DNA of 44,921 bases, from the NCBI GenBank assembly GCA_900321425.1, contig ONWA01000008.1, positions 1 through 44,921 on the forward strand. Reading direction: 5' to 3'. Below, piece by piece: positions 1-8,173 of the stretch (the stretch's first letter is position 1; every line of letters starts with the position of its first letter). The stretch is from an uncultured Prevotellaceae bacterium (GTDB lineage: Bacteria > Bacteroidota > Bacteroidia > Bacteroidales > Bacteroidaceae). The position numbers and the translations under genes are program-made. The notes beneath the pieces were generated by a model. The model ran no database searches and was not told the DNA's origin. It saw nothing but the letters and a program-made list of their open reading frames with translations.

Positions 1-28
1 CTATCTTTTCGGTTTTTTGACACAATAT

Positions 29-59
29 TTTGCAGTTCGCCCGATTTATGTTACCTTTG
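29..59 (+). promoter_or_regulatory. Bacteroidota-type promoter for the first operon
   Basis: A -33 TTTG (29-32) and a -7 TACCTTTG (52-59) are separated by 19 bases, matching the Bacteroidota sigma consensus TTTG / TAnnTTTG. Only four bases (CAAC) separate the -7 box from the ATG at 64, so the transcript probably begins at or within a few bases of the start codon. Confidence 0.75.
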
Positions 60-63
60 CAAC

Positions 64-384
64 ATGACACAGGAAGAAAAGACCCGCATAGAAGAACGGA
101 TTGTGGACGTGCTGAAGACCGTCTACGACCCCGAGATTCCCGTCAATATCTACGACTTAGGGATGATTTACAAAATTGACGTACACGATGACGAAACGGT
201 CGATTTGGACATGACGTTCACAGCCCCCAACTGTCCGGCTGCCGACTTTATCTTAGAGGATGTGCGCACCAAGTTGGAGAGTGTCGACGGAGTAAAGAGT
301 GCCAACGTGAACCTTGTATTCGAGCCCGCATGGGACCAGTCAATGATGAGTGAGGAGGCACGCGTGGAACTGGGATTTGATTAA
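64..384 (+). CDS. MIP18/DUF59-family Fe-S cluster assembly factor (SufT/PaaD-like)
   Basis: A 106-residue single-domain protein of the MIP18 (formerly DUF59) family. The hallmark segment YDPEIPVNIYDLG lies near residues 21-33, and the APNCPAAD stretch near residues 54-61 carries the conserved cysteine thought to take part in cluster handling. Family members help mature or deliver iron-sulfur clusters in the cytoplasm and often accompany the SUF system. No suf genes are visible here. The ATG at 64 is preferred because the conserved domain starts almost at once. It is the first gene of a plus-strand set with lpxH (17-base gap) and argE. The exact client proteins cannot be read from sequence. 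Confidence 0.85.
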   Translation: MTQEEKTRIEERIVDVLKTVYDPEIPVNIYDLGMIYKIDVHDDETVDLDMTFTAPNCPAADFILEDVRTKLESVDGVKSANVNLVFEPAWDQSMMSEEARVELGFD

Positions 385-401
385 GTAATATCGTTGTGAC
401 C

Positions 402-1166
402 ATGAAGAATATCTATTTCATTTCCGATGCCCACTTAGGATCGTTGGCCATCCAGCACAAAAGGATGCAGGAGCGACGACTCGTCCGTTTCCTTGACAGC
501 ATCAAAGAAAAGGCTGAAGCCATCTATCTCCTGGGGGATATGTTCGACTTCTGGTATGAGTACCGCTATGTCGTACCTAAGGGTTACACCCGTTTTTTAG
601 GTAAGATATCGGAACTGACTGACATGGGTGTTGAGGTGCATTACTTCACTGGCAATCATGATATCTGGGCCTACGACTATCTGCAACGGGAGTGTGGTGT
701 GATTCTTCACAAGCAACCCGTCACAACAGAGCTCTATGGAAAGGTGTTCTTCCTGGCTCATGGCGACGGACTGGGTGATCGCGATAAGAAATTCAAATTC
801 ATCAGGGCCATCTTTCATAATGCCACCTGTCAGCGACTATTCTCTGCCCTACACCCTCGTTGGGGTATGTGGCTCGGTCTGAACTGGGCCAAGCACTCCC
901 GACTGAAACGACCCGACGGAGAGGAGCCTCCCTATATGGGTGAGGAGCGTGAGCCGCTGGTACGATTCACCAAGCGCTATATGCAGTACCACCCCAATGT
1001 AGATTACTATATCTACGGTCATCGGCATATCGAGGTAGATCTGCAACTGACGAAGAAAGCCCGAATGATTATCTTAGGCGACTGGATCTCCCACTTCTCG
1101 TATATCGTCTACGACGGCAGTCATCTCTTGATGTCGCAATACATCGAAGGACAGAGTCAGTTATAA
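402..1166 (+). CDS. lpxH: UDP-2,3-diacylglucosamine diphosphatase (LpxH-type metallophosphoesterase)
   Basis: A calcineurin-like metallophosphoesterase of 254 residues. The two-metal site is visible: D9xH11 in SDAHLG, D46 in LLGDMFDFW, GNHD at 84-87, H120 in AHGD, and GHRH at 206-209. This spacing fits LpxH, which hydrolyses UDP-2,3-diacylglucosamine to lipid X and UMP in lipid A synthesis at the inner membrane face. Bacteroidota homologues are slightly longer than the E. coli enzyme, as here. An in-frame GTG at 396 is possible, but ATG 402 places the first strand (KNIYFISDAH) as in the family. It lies 17 bases after the Fe-S factor and 16 before argE. A sister phosphodiesterase is the main alternative. 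Confidence 0.88.
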   Translation: MKNIYFISDAHLGSLAIQHKRMQERRLVRFLDSIKEKAEAIYLLGDMFDFWYEYRYVVPKGYTRFLGKISELTDMGVEVHYFTGNHDIWAYDYLQRECGVILHKQPVTTELYGKVFFLAHGDGLGDRDKKFKFIRAIFHNATCQRLFSALHPRWGMWLGLNWAKHSRLKRPDGEEPPYMGEEREPLVRFTKRYMQYHPNVDYYIYGHRHIEVDLQLTKKARMIILGDWISHFSYIVYDGSHLLMSQYIEGQSQL

Positions 1167-1182
1167 ACAAGCATCACTCATC

Positions 1183-2256
1183 ATGAACCAAACAATTTGC
1201 GATATGAAACAGTATGTTGACGACGCGATAGAACTGCTCCAGCAGTTGATTGCCACACCATCGGTAAGCAGAGACGAAGGGGCGGCAGCTGATGTGATGG
1301 AAACCTTTATGGACCGCTGGGGACTGCCCCACGGACGCGAAGGTAATAACCTGTGGGTGGGTAGCCCCGACTGGAGCGACCAGCGCCCCACTATCATGCT
1401 CAACGCACATATCGACACGGTGAAGCCTGTGGCATCGTGGACGAGAGACCCGTTCAAGCCACAGATAGAGGACGGACGACTCTACGGACTGGGCAGCAAC
1501 GACTGCGGCGGCGGACTCGTGGCACTGTTGCAGGCCTACCGCATCATGAAGGACCGACAGCGCTCGTATAACCTGCTCTACGTCGTATCGGCTGAGGAGG
1601 AGATATCGGGCAAGGACGGGTTCAGCAGGGTGCTTCCCCTACTGCCACCGGTCGACGTCGCCATCGTGGGTGAGCCTACGGGTATGCAGCCTGCCATCGC
1701 AGAGAAAGGACTGATGGTCATCGACGGCTATGCATACGGCACATCAGGTCATGCGGCGCGCAATGAGGGTGTGAATGCTATCTATGAAGCCCTCGACGAC
1801 CTGACATGGTTGCGCGACTATCAGTTCAGGAAGGAGAGCCGGCTGCTGGGACGCACGAAGATGAGCGTCACCGTGATAGAGGCTGGCACACAGCATAACG
1901 TAGTGCCCGACAAGTTGCACTTCGTCATCGACGTCCGCCCCAATGAGTTCTACCAGAACGAGTATATCTTCCGCTTCCTCCAGAAGAAGATGAAGAAATG
2001 CGAACTCAAGGAACGCTCCTTCCGACTGCACTCCTCTTCGATAGCCGAGGATCATCCGCTGGTGCAGAAATGCGTGGCGATGGGCATGAAACCCTTCGGC
2101 TCCCCCACCCTCAGCGACCAGGCACTGATGCCCTTCCCGTCGTTTAAGTTAGGACCGGGAGAGTCGAGCCGCTCGCACTCAGCCGACGAGTTCATCTGTC
2201 TGAGTGAAATCGAGCAGGCCATCCAGACATACGTAACGCTACTGGAAGGATTTTAG
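1183..2256 (+). CDS. argE: M20-family metallohydrolase, acetylornithine deacetylase-like (ArgE)
   Basis: A 357-residue M20 dinuclear zinc amidohydrolase. Metal and catalytic positions are visible: H76xD78 in AHIDTV, D107 in GSNDCGGG, and E138-E139 in SAEEE; GEPTG follows and HSADEF near the C-terminus supplies the last histidine. The middle segment is the dimerisation lid. Overall it looks like the ArgE/DapE/carboxypeptidase G2 group. In Bacteroidota the matching arginine step removes an N-succinyl group (succinylated arginine pathway), so the acyl group may not be acetyl; that is family knowledge. ATG 1204 is an alternative start. Its stop codon overlaps the stop of the convergent envC-like gene by 4 bases. 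Confidence 0.78.
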   Translation: MNQTICDMKQYVDDAIELLQQLIATPSVSRDEGAAADVMETFMDRWGLPHGREGNNLWVGSPDWSDQRPTIMLNAHIDTVKPVASWTRDPFKPQIEDGRLYGLGSNDCGGGLVALLQAYRIMKDRQRSYNLLYVVSAEEEISGKDGFSRVLPLLPPVDVAIVGEPTGMQPAIAEKGLMVIDGYAYGTSGHAARNEGVNAIYEALDDLTWLRDYQFRKESRLLGRTKMSVTVIEAGTQHNVVPDKLHFVIDVRPNEFYQNEYIFRFLQKKMKKCELKERSFRLHSSSIAEDHPLVQKCVAMGMKPFGSPTLSDQALMPFPSFKLGPGESSRSHSADEFICLSEIEQAIQTYVTLLEGF

Positions 2257-3704
2257 CGTCCCAACCAAACTTCAGGATTGAGTTTATTGATTTCCTTGCG
2301 CAACTGGAATTGAAGGATCTGGTCGGCTCCCACCGTTCCGAGCACCTGACGCGTGCTGACATGCTGTCCACGACTGACACTCACGGACGACAGGTTACAG
2401 TAGATGGAGATATAGCTACCATGACGCACCATCACACCCATGGAACCACCCAGAGTGAAGACATAGCACACCTCGCCATCGAAGATGCTACGTGCCTGAG
2501 CGCCCGACTGGCCTTTGATATTAATACCTTTATTATCTAATCGTACGTTGTGCAGGCCTTCCACATTATACTGTCCGAAATGGCTGACAATACGATACGG
2601 ACCCGTGATAGGCATCGGCAGACGACCGCGGTTACTCTCGAAGTTGCTGCTCAGGCGACGGTCTTCGGAGGATATGGTATACACTTCCTCACGAGGTTTC
2701 TTCACCTCAACGGTCTCAGTCTTGCGACGCTCAGCCCTGTGAGACTCCGATTTAGCCGTCGACTTCTCGCTCTTGCTCTCCGACTTACTCTCTGCCTTAC
2801 GCGCAAGTTCCTGTTCACGGCGACGGGCTTCCTCGGCCTCACGACGACGAGCCTCCTCAGCTTTTCGGCGAGCCTCGGCCTCAGCACGTGCTTTCGCCTT
2901 AGCCACCTCAATGGCAATCAAACGGTCGATTTCGGCATTCAGAGCAGCATCTTTCTTACGCTGATCATCGATAATTGACTGGATGGTCTTCTGCTGCTTC
3001 TGCAAGGTCTTGACCATACCCTGTTGCTCTTCCTGTTTGCCCTCCAGTTGCTTGCGTTCCTGAACACCACGATAGAGCAGGTCGTCTTTCTTTTTCTTCG
3101 TAGCCGTCAGCTCCTCACGCTTGGCAGTTACCTGACGCTGCTTGCTCTTCACCTCCTCGCCTTGTGCCTTTTGGAAAGAAGCATATTCGCGGACAAAGCG
3201 CAAACGACGGTACATCTGCGAGAAGTTCTTAGCACTGAAAATAAACGTCAGCTGACTTTGAATCGAACGGTTGCGATGCATATAGCGCATCGACTTGAGG
3301 TATTTCTGCTTTCGGTCGTCGAGTTGCTTCTGCAAGGTATCCAACTCCTGATTGAGTTGAACGATATTCCCTTCCAACTGATGGATATCGCGGCTGATCG
3401 TATCAATCGTCTTGCGCTTATTGGCAATTTCTGTATTCAACATCATCAGATTCTGCAGGCGCTGTTTCACATCCCGCTCGTTCGAACGCAGACGACGCTC
3501 CTGCTCACGGATGTTCTGCTGAATCTTCTGACGCTGGTTCTGCAAACCTTTGATAGAGGTGGAAGACACCGTTGTGGAGCGCTTCTTGGTTGTCCGCTTG
3601 GTCGTCCTCGTGGTGGTGGCCTTCTTGGCAGGTGTACGCCGCTTCTGCGCCTCCACTCCCCATGAAAGCGACAACAGTAGTAGCAGTATAACGATTCTTC
3701 TCAT
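2253..3704 (-). CDS. EnvC-like murein hydrolase activator (coiled coil plus degenerate LytM domain)
   Basis: A 483-residue exported protein: signal peptide about 1-19 (ends VEAQ), a basic Lys/Arg/Thr-rich stretch, long heptad-like coiled coils about 50-310 very rich in Lys, Glu, Gln and Arg, and a C-terminal LytM/M23 fold about 360-483. The LytM zinc ligands are missing: the usual YAHL motif reads YCNL, and the usual HxH motif near the end reads LQFQL. This is the EnvC/NlpD pattern, where a dead peptidase fold activates a cell wall amidase during septum splitting. It is last in the dut-TPR-DUF4292 operon, 3 bases after DUF4292. The partner amidase is not in the window. Confidence 0.87.
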   Translation of the reverse strand: MRRIVILLLLLSLSWGVEAQKRRTPAKKATTTRTTKRTTKKRSTTVSSTSIKGLQNQRQKIQQNIREQERRLRSNERDVKQRLQNLMMLNTEIANKRKTIDTISRDIHQLEGNIVQLNQELDTLQKQLDDRKQKYLKSMRYMHRNRSIQSQLTFIFSAKNFSQMYRRLRFVREYASFQKAQGEEVKSKQRQVTAKREELTATKKKKDDLLYRGVQERKQLEGKQEEQQGMVKTLQKQQKTIQSIIDDQRKKDAALNAEIDRLIAIEVAKAKARAEAEARRKAEEARRREAEEARRREQELARKAESKSESKSEKSTAKSESHRAERRKTETVEVKKPREEVYTISSEDRRLSSNFESNRGRLPMPITGPYRIVSHFGQYNVEGLHNVRLDNKGINIKGQSGAQARSIFDGEVCYVFTLGGSMGVMVRHGSYISIYCNLSSVSVSRGQHVSTRQVLGTVGADQILQFQLRKEINKLNPEVWLGR

Positions 3705-3707
3705 CCC

Positions 3708-4562
3708 TTACAATGCCATGAAACGTCGGAGAATCTCATCAACAGTCACCTTCTTATACTTACCGGGAATGACCGTACGCGACTCCCAGTCACTCTCATG
3801 ACCGATATAGTTGAGCTTGATGCCCAGCGACACTTCCTTCTTGGGCGAAGTCAATGTGACATGCATACGGGTAGGAAATTGTTTCTTTCCTACATTTTCA
3901 AAGTCTGAATAGTTCCAGTTCAACTGGGTATTGCCGTCAAAACGGTCCTTATGCAGGACATTGGCCATCTTGATGAGAGCCTGATCCTGCTCGGCCAGCC
4001 AGCTGTAGGACATCTGGTCTTTATCAAGACGAATAACGAAATCATTATCTACAGGTATGGTTTCAAAGTTCTTCAACCCTTCGTCTGTAACCTTTGACTC
4101 GCCCGGCAGGAACAACTCATTCCAAAAGAGAGCTTGCAGAGAGTAGAAATTCAAGCCGCTGGCACGAAGGAAAGCCAACTCAGCATAAGGCACCATCATA
4201 TAGAGCTTATTGATACGGTCCATCACCAGGATATACTCGCTGGTGAACTCCAGGCGACCGGCCTCTACGAAACCGAAGGCCATGAGCTGCAAACGGATCA
4301 CGTCATCGCGCTTCATCTTCAGATTGCCAGTCAGCGTCATCTCCTGCGTCCCGACCTTCATCGTGAACTTCACCTTCGACGTGATAAAACGGGAGAACTG
4401 AGCATTATCATTCACCTTTTGCAGAAATTTCTTCTGCTGAACCGAGCCCTGAACGGCCGAAGAGGAAGTAGAGGGCTGGTCAGCCACTTTCTTCGTCTGA
4501 CAAGAGCAGAGACACAACGGCAGAGCCAATAAGGCCAATTTCAGATATCTTACTGTTTTCAT
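3708..4562 (-). CDS. DUF4292 lipoprotein
   Basis: A 284-residue lipoprotein with an N-terminal hydrophobic signal and lipobox LCSC (lipidated Cys21). The rest looks like the DUF4292 family found in Bacteroidota, with an LolA/LolB-like antiparallel sheet rhythm (for example KVKFTMKVGTQEMTLTGNLKM). Such folds carry lipids or lipoproteins across the periplasm, but no function is established for this family as far as I know, and the LolB comparison is inference. Its ATG overlaps the TPR gene stop by 4 bases, and it ends 3 bases before the EnvC-like gene, so the three are translationally coupled. Confidence 0.8.
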   Translation of the reverse strand: MKTVRYLKLALLALPLCLCSCQTKKVADQPSTSSSAVQGSVQQKKFLQKVNDNAQFSRFITSKVKFTMKVGTQEMTLTGNLKMKRDDVIRLQLMAFGFVEAGRLEFTSEYILVMDRINKLYMMVPYAELAFLRASGLNFYSLQALFWNELFLPGESKVTDEGLKNFETIPVDNDFVIRLDKDQMSYSWLAEQDQALIKMANVLHKDRFDGNTQLNWNYSDFENVGKKQFPTRMHVTLTSPKKEVSLGIKLNYIGHESDWESRTVIPGKYKKVTVDEILRRFMAL

Positions 4563-6271
4563 TCCTTAATATATTTTTTTTGTCTAATTTTACGAATCAG
4601 CACTTGATTGTCGGGCGCTTTCTTTAGTGCTTCCTGCCAAAAAGCGAGCGCTTTGTCCATATCATTGTTCAACGCATAGATATCTCCTGCATGCTCAGTG
4701 ATGACAGCATTACTGTCTGTATCGTTCTGCAAAGCTTGATCGATATAGATACGTGCTTCTGCATAACGAGCCTGCATAAAAAGAATCCACGCATAGGTAT
4801 CGAGATAAGTAGCATTCTTCGGATCAGCTTTCACAGTCTTCAGACTCATGGTCTCTGCCTTATCAAGTTGTTCGCCCTGCTCACTTAGATAATATGCATA
4901 GTTGTTGAGGCACATAATATTATCGTCTTTCCATTGAAGACAAGAGTCATAAGCAGCGTATGCCTCTGCAACCAAACCTCGCTCATGAAACAGGTCGCCC
5001 ATCACTGCATAGAAATCGGACACGATAGCTGGGTCACTTTGCTCATTAGCTACTCCAATACCATTCTTAAAGGTCTCAAGTGCCTTGTCATTCTCCTTCC
5101 GCTGATAATAGGCCATACCTTGATAATAATAAAAGGCCATTTCATCGGGATTATACTGCCGTGCTGCTGAGCAAAGATCAATAATCCGTTGGGTATCCTC
5201 AGCTTTCCAGGCATAACTCACCAGTTGCAAACGTGCAGCAGCATTATCAGGAGCAATCTCAAGAATACGTTCCAAGACCTTAGCAATACTATCCTGCGGC
5301 ATTTTTTTCAAACCCATATAAGCGGCATACATAGCAGCAAGCTCTACATCTGGGCGAGGCAGAGCCATATAGCTTCGGAATAGGTTTAGTATCCGTGTGG
5401 AGTCTTTTTTTAGATTCTCTGTTTCCGCGACTTCCTGGCGCATAAGATAGACCCGTTCTTCCGTCGTAGCGGTGGGACTTAATAGAATTTGCTCCGTTAG
5501 ATTTTTCACTGCGACAGTATCGTTTTTCGACTTATAGAAAGAACGCATGGATAAGAGGGCATGCACTTGACTCGGATTAGCTGCCAATACATCTTTCAAT
5601 ACCGAGACGGCTTTCTTCTCCTGCCCATTCATCATGAGCATATCAGCATATAACGTCCGATAATTATCATCATTAGGGTGCTGATCGGAAAGACTTTTCA
5701 TTTCAGCAATAGCTGCTTTCTTATCGCCCAACTGAGTGTATAAATCACTCTTGGCATAAGCAATGCGCTCACTCTTCCCGTCAGCCAATTCAAGCCTTTC
5801 CAACGAGGAAATAGCTTTAGGATAATCTTTCTGCTGTTGGTAAATCTGGTACAGCATCTCCAGAATTTCCAACCTGTCTTTATTACGATCATACAACCGT
5901 TCTAAAACAAGTGCGGCATCGTCTAACTTATTAGAAGCAACATAGGATTGTGCCAACGTCTCAAGAAAAAAGGAATTATCAGGGTCTAACTCAGCAGCTT
6001 TTTCCTTGTATTCCAGTACCTTGTCAGTATGCTTCAAGCCAGCCTCATACTGAGAAAGATAGAAATAAGCAGCTGAAGAGAGAGAATCCAACTCCACACA
6101 ACGTTTCAGCAAATCATAAGCAGCGTCGTGGTTGCCCTTTTCACGTTGAACGATGGCCTCCAAAAAATAATAGTCATAGGTACGTGACAATGAATCAGCG
6201 ACAACAGACTGAGCCATACAACCCAGTTCCATCATCCAGAGAAAAAGAACAAAAACACTTCTCATCACCAC
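4559..6271 (-). CDS. Tetratricopeptide-repeat protein, exported
   Basis: A 570-residue protein with a signal peptide (about 1-20, ending CMAQ) followed by TPR-type helical pairs along nearly the whole length; typical repeat cores include AAYFYLSQYEAG, AIAEMKSLSDQHP and KALAFWQEALKKAPDN. TPR arrays are scaffolds, and no enzyme motif is visible. It lies 17 bases after dut and overlaps DUF4292 by 4 bases. The dut-TPR-DUF4292-EnvC order recurs in Bacteroidota genomes in my experience, which suggests an envelope or division role with the last two genes. ATG 6265 is an alternative start. Confidence 0.85.
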   Translation of the reverse strand: MVMRSVFVLFLWMMELGCMAQSVVADSLSRTYDYYFLEAIVQREKGNHDAAYDLLKRCVELDSLSSAAYFYLSQYEAGLKHTDKVLEYKEKAAELDPDNSFFLETLAQSYVASNKLDDAALVLERLYDRNKDRLEILEMLYQIYQQQKDYPKAISSLERLELADGKSERIAYAKSDLYTQLGDKKAAIAEMKSLSDQHPNDDNYRTLYADMLMMNGQEKKAVSVLKDVLAANPSQVHALLSMRSFYKSKNDTVAVKNLTEQILLSPTATTEERVYLMRQEVAETENLKKDSTRILNLFRSYMALPRPDVELAAMYAAYMGLKKMPQDSIAKVLERILEIAPDNAAARLQLVSYAWKAEDTQRIIDLCSAARQYNPDEMAFYYYQGMAYYQRKENDKALETFKNGIGVANEQSDPAIVSDFYAVMGDLFHERGLVAEAYAAYDSCLQWKDDNIMCLNNYAYYLSEQGEQLDKAETMSLKTVKADPKNATYLDTYAWILFMQARYAEARIYIDQALQNDTDSNAVITEHAGDIYALNNDMDKALAFWQEALKKAPDNQVLIRKIRQKKYIKE

Positions 6272-6288
6272 CTTGTATTCATCACTTA

Positions 6289-6723
6289 CTATTTAACACC
6301 TGTATGACCATAGCCACCTTCACCGCGCTCAGTCTCATCAAGCTCTTCAACCTCGATGAATTCGCCTTGTTCGTGACGTGCTATCACCATTTGAGCGATA
6401 CGCTCACCATCTTCCACGATGAAATCATCTTGGGACAAATTAATAAGAAGAACCCCCACCTCGCCACGATAGTCAGCATCGATAGTTCCTGGAGAGTTCA
6501 ACACCGTAATACCTTTCTTTAGAGCCAATCCACTACGAGGACGTACTTGCGCCTCGTAGCCTGCCGGAAGAGCGATGTGAAGACCGGTAGGAATCAGTCG
6601 ACGTTCCATAGGACAAAGACATACTGGAGCATCCAAATTGGCACGCAAATCCATTCCTGCACTCTGCAGAGTGGCGTAAGCCGGCAACTGCTGATGTCCG
6701 CGATTAATCACTTTAATTTTCAT
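6289..6723 (-). CDS. dut: Deoxyuridine 5'-triphosphate nucleotidohydrolase (dUTPase)
   Basis: A 144-residue trimeric dUTPase. All five family motifs are recognisable: [18 protein letters not shown], the uracil-binding segment [23 protein letters not shown], and the C-terminal glycine-rich arm GEGGYGHTG that closes over the active site. It hydrolyses dUTP to dUMP and diphosphate, keeping uracil out of DNA and supplying dTMP synthesis. The start at 6723 (MKIKV) is chosen because the upstream open frame lacks family character and crosses a promoter. It heads the operon with the TPR, DUF4292 and EnvC-like genes. Confidence 0.95.
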   Translation of the reverse strand: MKIKVINRGHQQLPAYATLQSAGMDLRANLDAPVCLCPMERRLIPTGLHIALPAGYEAQVRPRSGLALKKGITVLNSPGTIDADYRGEVGVLLINLSQDDFIVEDGERIAQMVIARHEQGEFIEVEELDETERGEGGYGHTGVK

Positions 6724-6746
6724 AACGTGGTCGTATATATTTCGTG

Positions 6747-6754
6747 CAAAAGTA
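6747..6754 (-). promoter_or_regulatory. -7 box for the dut operon
   Basis: On the minus strand this reads TACTTTTG (TAnnTTTG), 23 bases before the dut ATG. I see no clear -33 TTTG at the usual distance. It is divergent to the dgt promoter about 65 bases away. Confidence 0.6.
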
Positions 6755-6817
6755 GCTATTTCTATCCAAATAGCCATATTTTTTGAGTAAAAAAGACATA
6801 AATTCAATGAAAAAGCG

Positions 6818-6825
6818 TACTTTTG
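6818..6825 (+). promoter_or_regulatory. -7 box for dgt
   Basis: TACTTTTG, followed by CAAC and the ATG at 6830: the same spacing and the same bases as before the gene at 64. No good -33 TTTG at 19-21 bases. The mRNA should be leaderless or start just before the second ATG at 6836. Confidence 0.65.
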
Positions 6826-6829
6826 CAAC

Positions 6830-8173
6830 ATGACAATGAATTGGCAACAACTGATTTCCAACAAACGACTCGGTCAGGAGCACCGTCATCCTATCCGACA
6901 TGATGATCGTACAGAGTTCAAACGTGACTACGACCGACTGATATTCTCAGCCCCATTTCGACGGATGCAAAACAAGACCCAGGTATTCCCCCTGCCTGGC
7001 AGCATTTTCGTACATAACCGATTGACGCACTCACTCGAAGTAGCAAGTGTGGGAATGTCATTAGGTAATGATGTTGCCCAAATGCTAACGCACAAACATC
7101 CTGAACTAAAAGACACCTTATTTCAGGAAATCGGACAAATTGTAGCAACAGCCTGTCTAGCACATGACATGGGGAATCCACCGTTTGGACATTCAGGGGA
7201 AAAAGCGATACAAGCATTCTTTAAAGAAGGTAAAGGAAAAGCACTGAAACAACATGTCAGTCCGGCGTTCTGGGAGGATATCACCCATTTTGAAGGAAAT
7301 GCATACGCCTTTCGTCTGCTTACCCATCAATTCAAGGGCAGACGTCCAGGAGGATTTGTCATGACCTATTCCACATTGGCATCCATCGTCAAGTACCCTT
7401 TCCCTGCTTCGATGGCTGGTAGTCATGGTAAGTTTGGCTATTTCCAAAGTGAACGGGAATACTACCTTCGTCTTTGCGATGAAATGGGAATAAAATGCAT
7501 AGAGGAAAGTGGTAACCAAAAACGATTTGCTCGCTATCCGCTCGTATATCTCGTAGAAGCTGCCGACGATATTTGCTATGAGATTATGGATATCGAAGAC
7601 TCCCATAAATTGAAACTTCTAACATATGAAGAAACAAAAGACTTATTATTGGGTTTCTTCGAACCAGAAACACAGCAAAAGATTCTACAACGCATCGAAG
7701 AAGAAGGCGTTAGCGACAACAACGAGAAAATAGTTTATATGCGCGCCTGTGTTATCGGGCGACTGGAACATGAATGTGTACAGGCATTTGTTGAGGAAGA
7801 AGAAGCGATCCTGAACGGATCATTTACTGGCAGTCTGATTGAGCATATTAGTCCATTACAACGAGACAACTATATACGTTGCACCCAAATCTCGAAAAAG
7901 AAAATCTATCGTAGCAAACCAGTACTCGACGTCGAGCTCTCCGGATACAAGATTATGGACACATTGCTCGACCAGATGGTAGAAGCGGTTTGCTTCCCTG
8001 ATCGATTCTATTCGAAGCAACTGATTGGAAGAGTTAGCAACCAATACGATATTGACAACGAAGATTTTGAAACGCGACTGATGGCCGTCATAGATTACAT
8101 CTGTGGCATGACAGACGTCTTTGCACTTGACGCCTACCAAAAAATGTTGGGAATCAGTCTTCCGATAGTTTAA
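6830..8173 (+). CDS. dgt: Deoxyguanosinetriphosphate triphosphohydrolase (HD-domain dNTPase)
   Basis: A 447-residue HD-superfamily dNTP triphosphohydrolase. The N-terminal signature [13 protein letters not shown] leads into RLTHSLEV (H67), and the HD pair is H112-D113 in [14 protein letters not shown]; a further metal-site aspartate is in [10 protein letters not shown]. Enzymes of this group cleave dGTP or other dNTPs to the nucleoside and triphosphate, adjusting dNTP pools and sometimes limiting phages. It is monocistronic and divergent from dut, another dNTP-pool enzyme. ATG 6836 (MNWQQL) is as likely a start as 6830, given the promoter position. Its stop shares a TTAA with the stop of convergent glsB. 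Confidence 0.92.
   Translation: MTMNWQQLISNKRLGQEHRHPIRHDDRTEFKRDYDRLIFSAPFRRMQNKTQVFPLPGSIFVHNRLTHSLEVASVGMSLGNDVAQMLTHKHPELKDTLFQEIGQIVATACLAHDMGNPPFGHSGEKAIQAFFKEGKGKALKQHVSPAFWEDITHFEGNAYAFRLLTHQFKGRRPGGFVMTYSTLASIVKYPFPASMAGSHGKFGYFQSEREYYLRLCDEMGIKCIEESGNQKRFARYPLVYLVEAADDICYEIMDIEDSHKLKLLTYEETKDLLLGFFEPETQQKILQRIEEEGVSDNNEKIVYMRACVIGRLEHECVQAFVEEEEAILNGSFTGSLIEHISPLQRDNYIRCTQISKKKIYRSKPVLDVELSGYKIMDTLLDQMVEAVCFPDRFYSKQLIGRVSNQYDIDNEDFETRLMAVIDYICGMTDVFALDAYQKMLGISLPIV

Noticed and set aside
3024-3665. Leucine-rich open frame antisense to the EnvC-like gene
   Set aside because: Mirror image of Gln/Lys/Glu-rich coiled-coil codons; no start context or independent motif.
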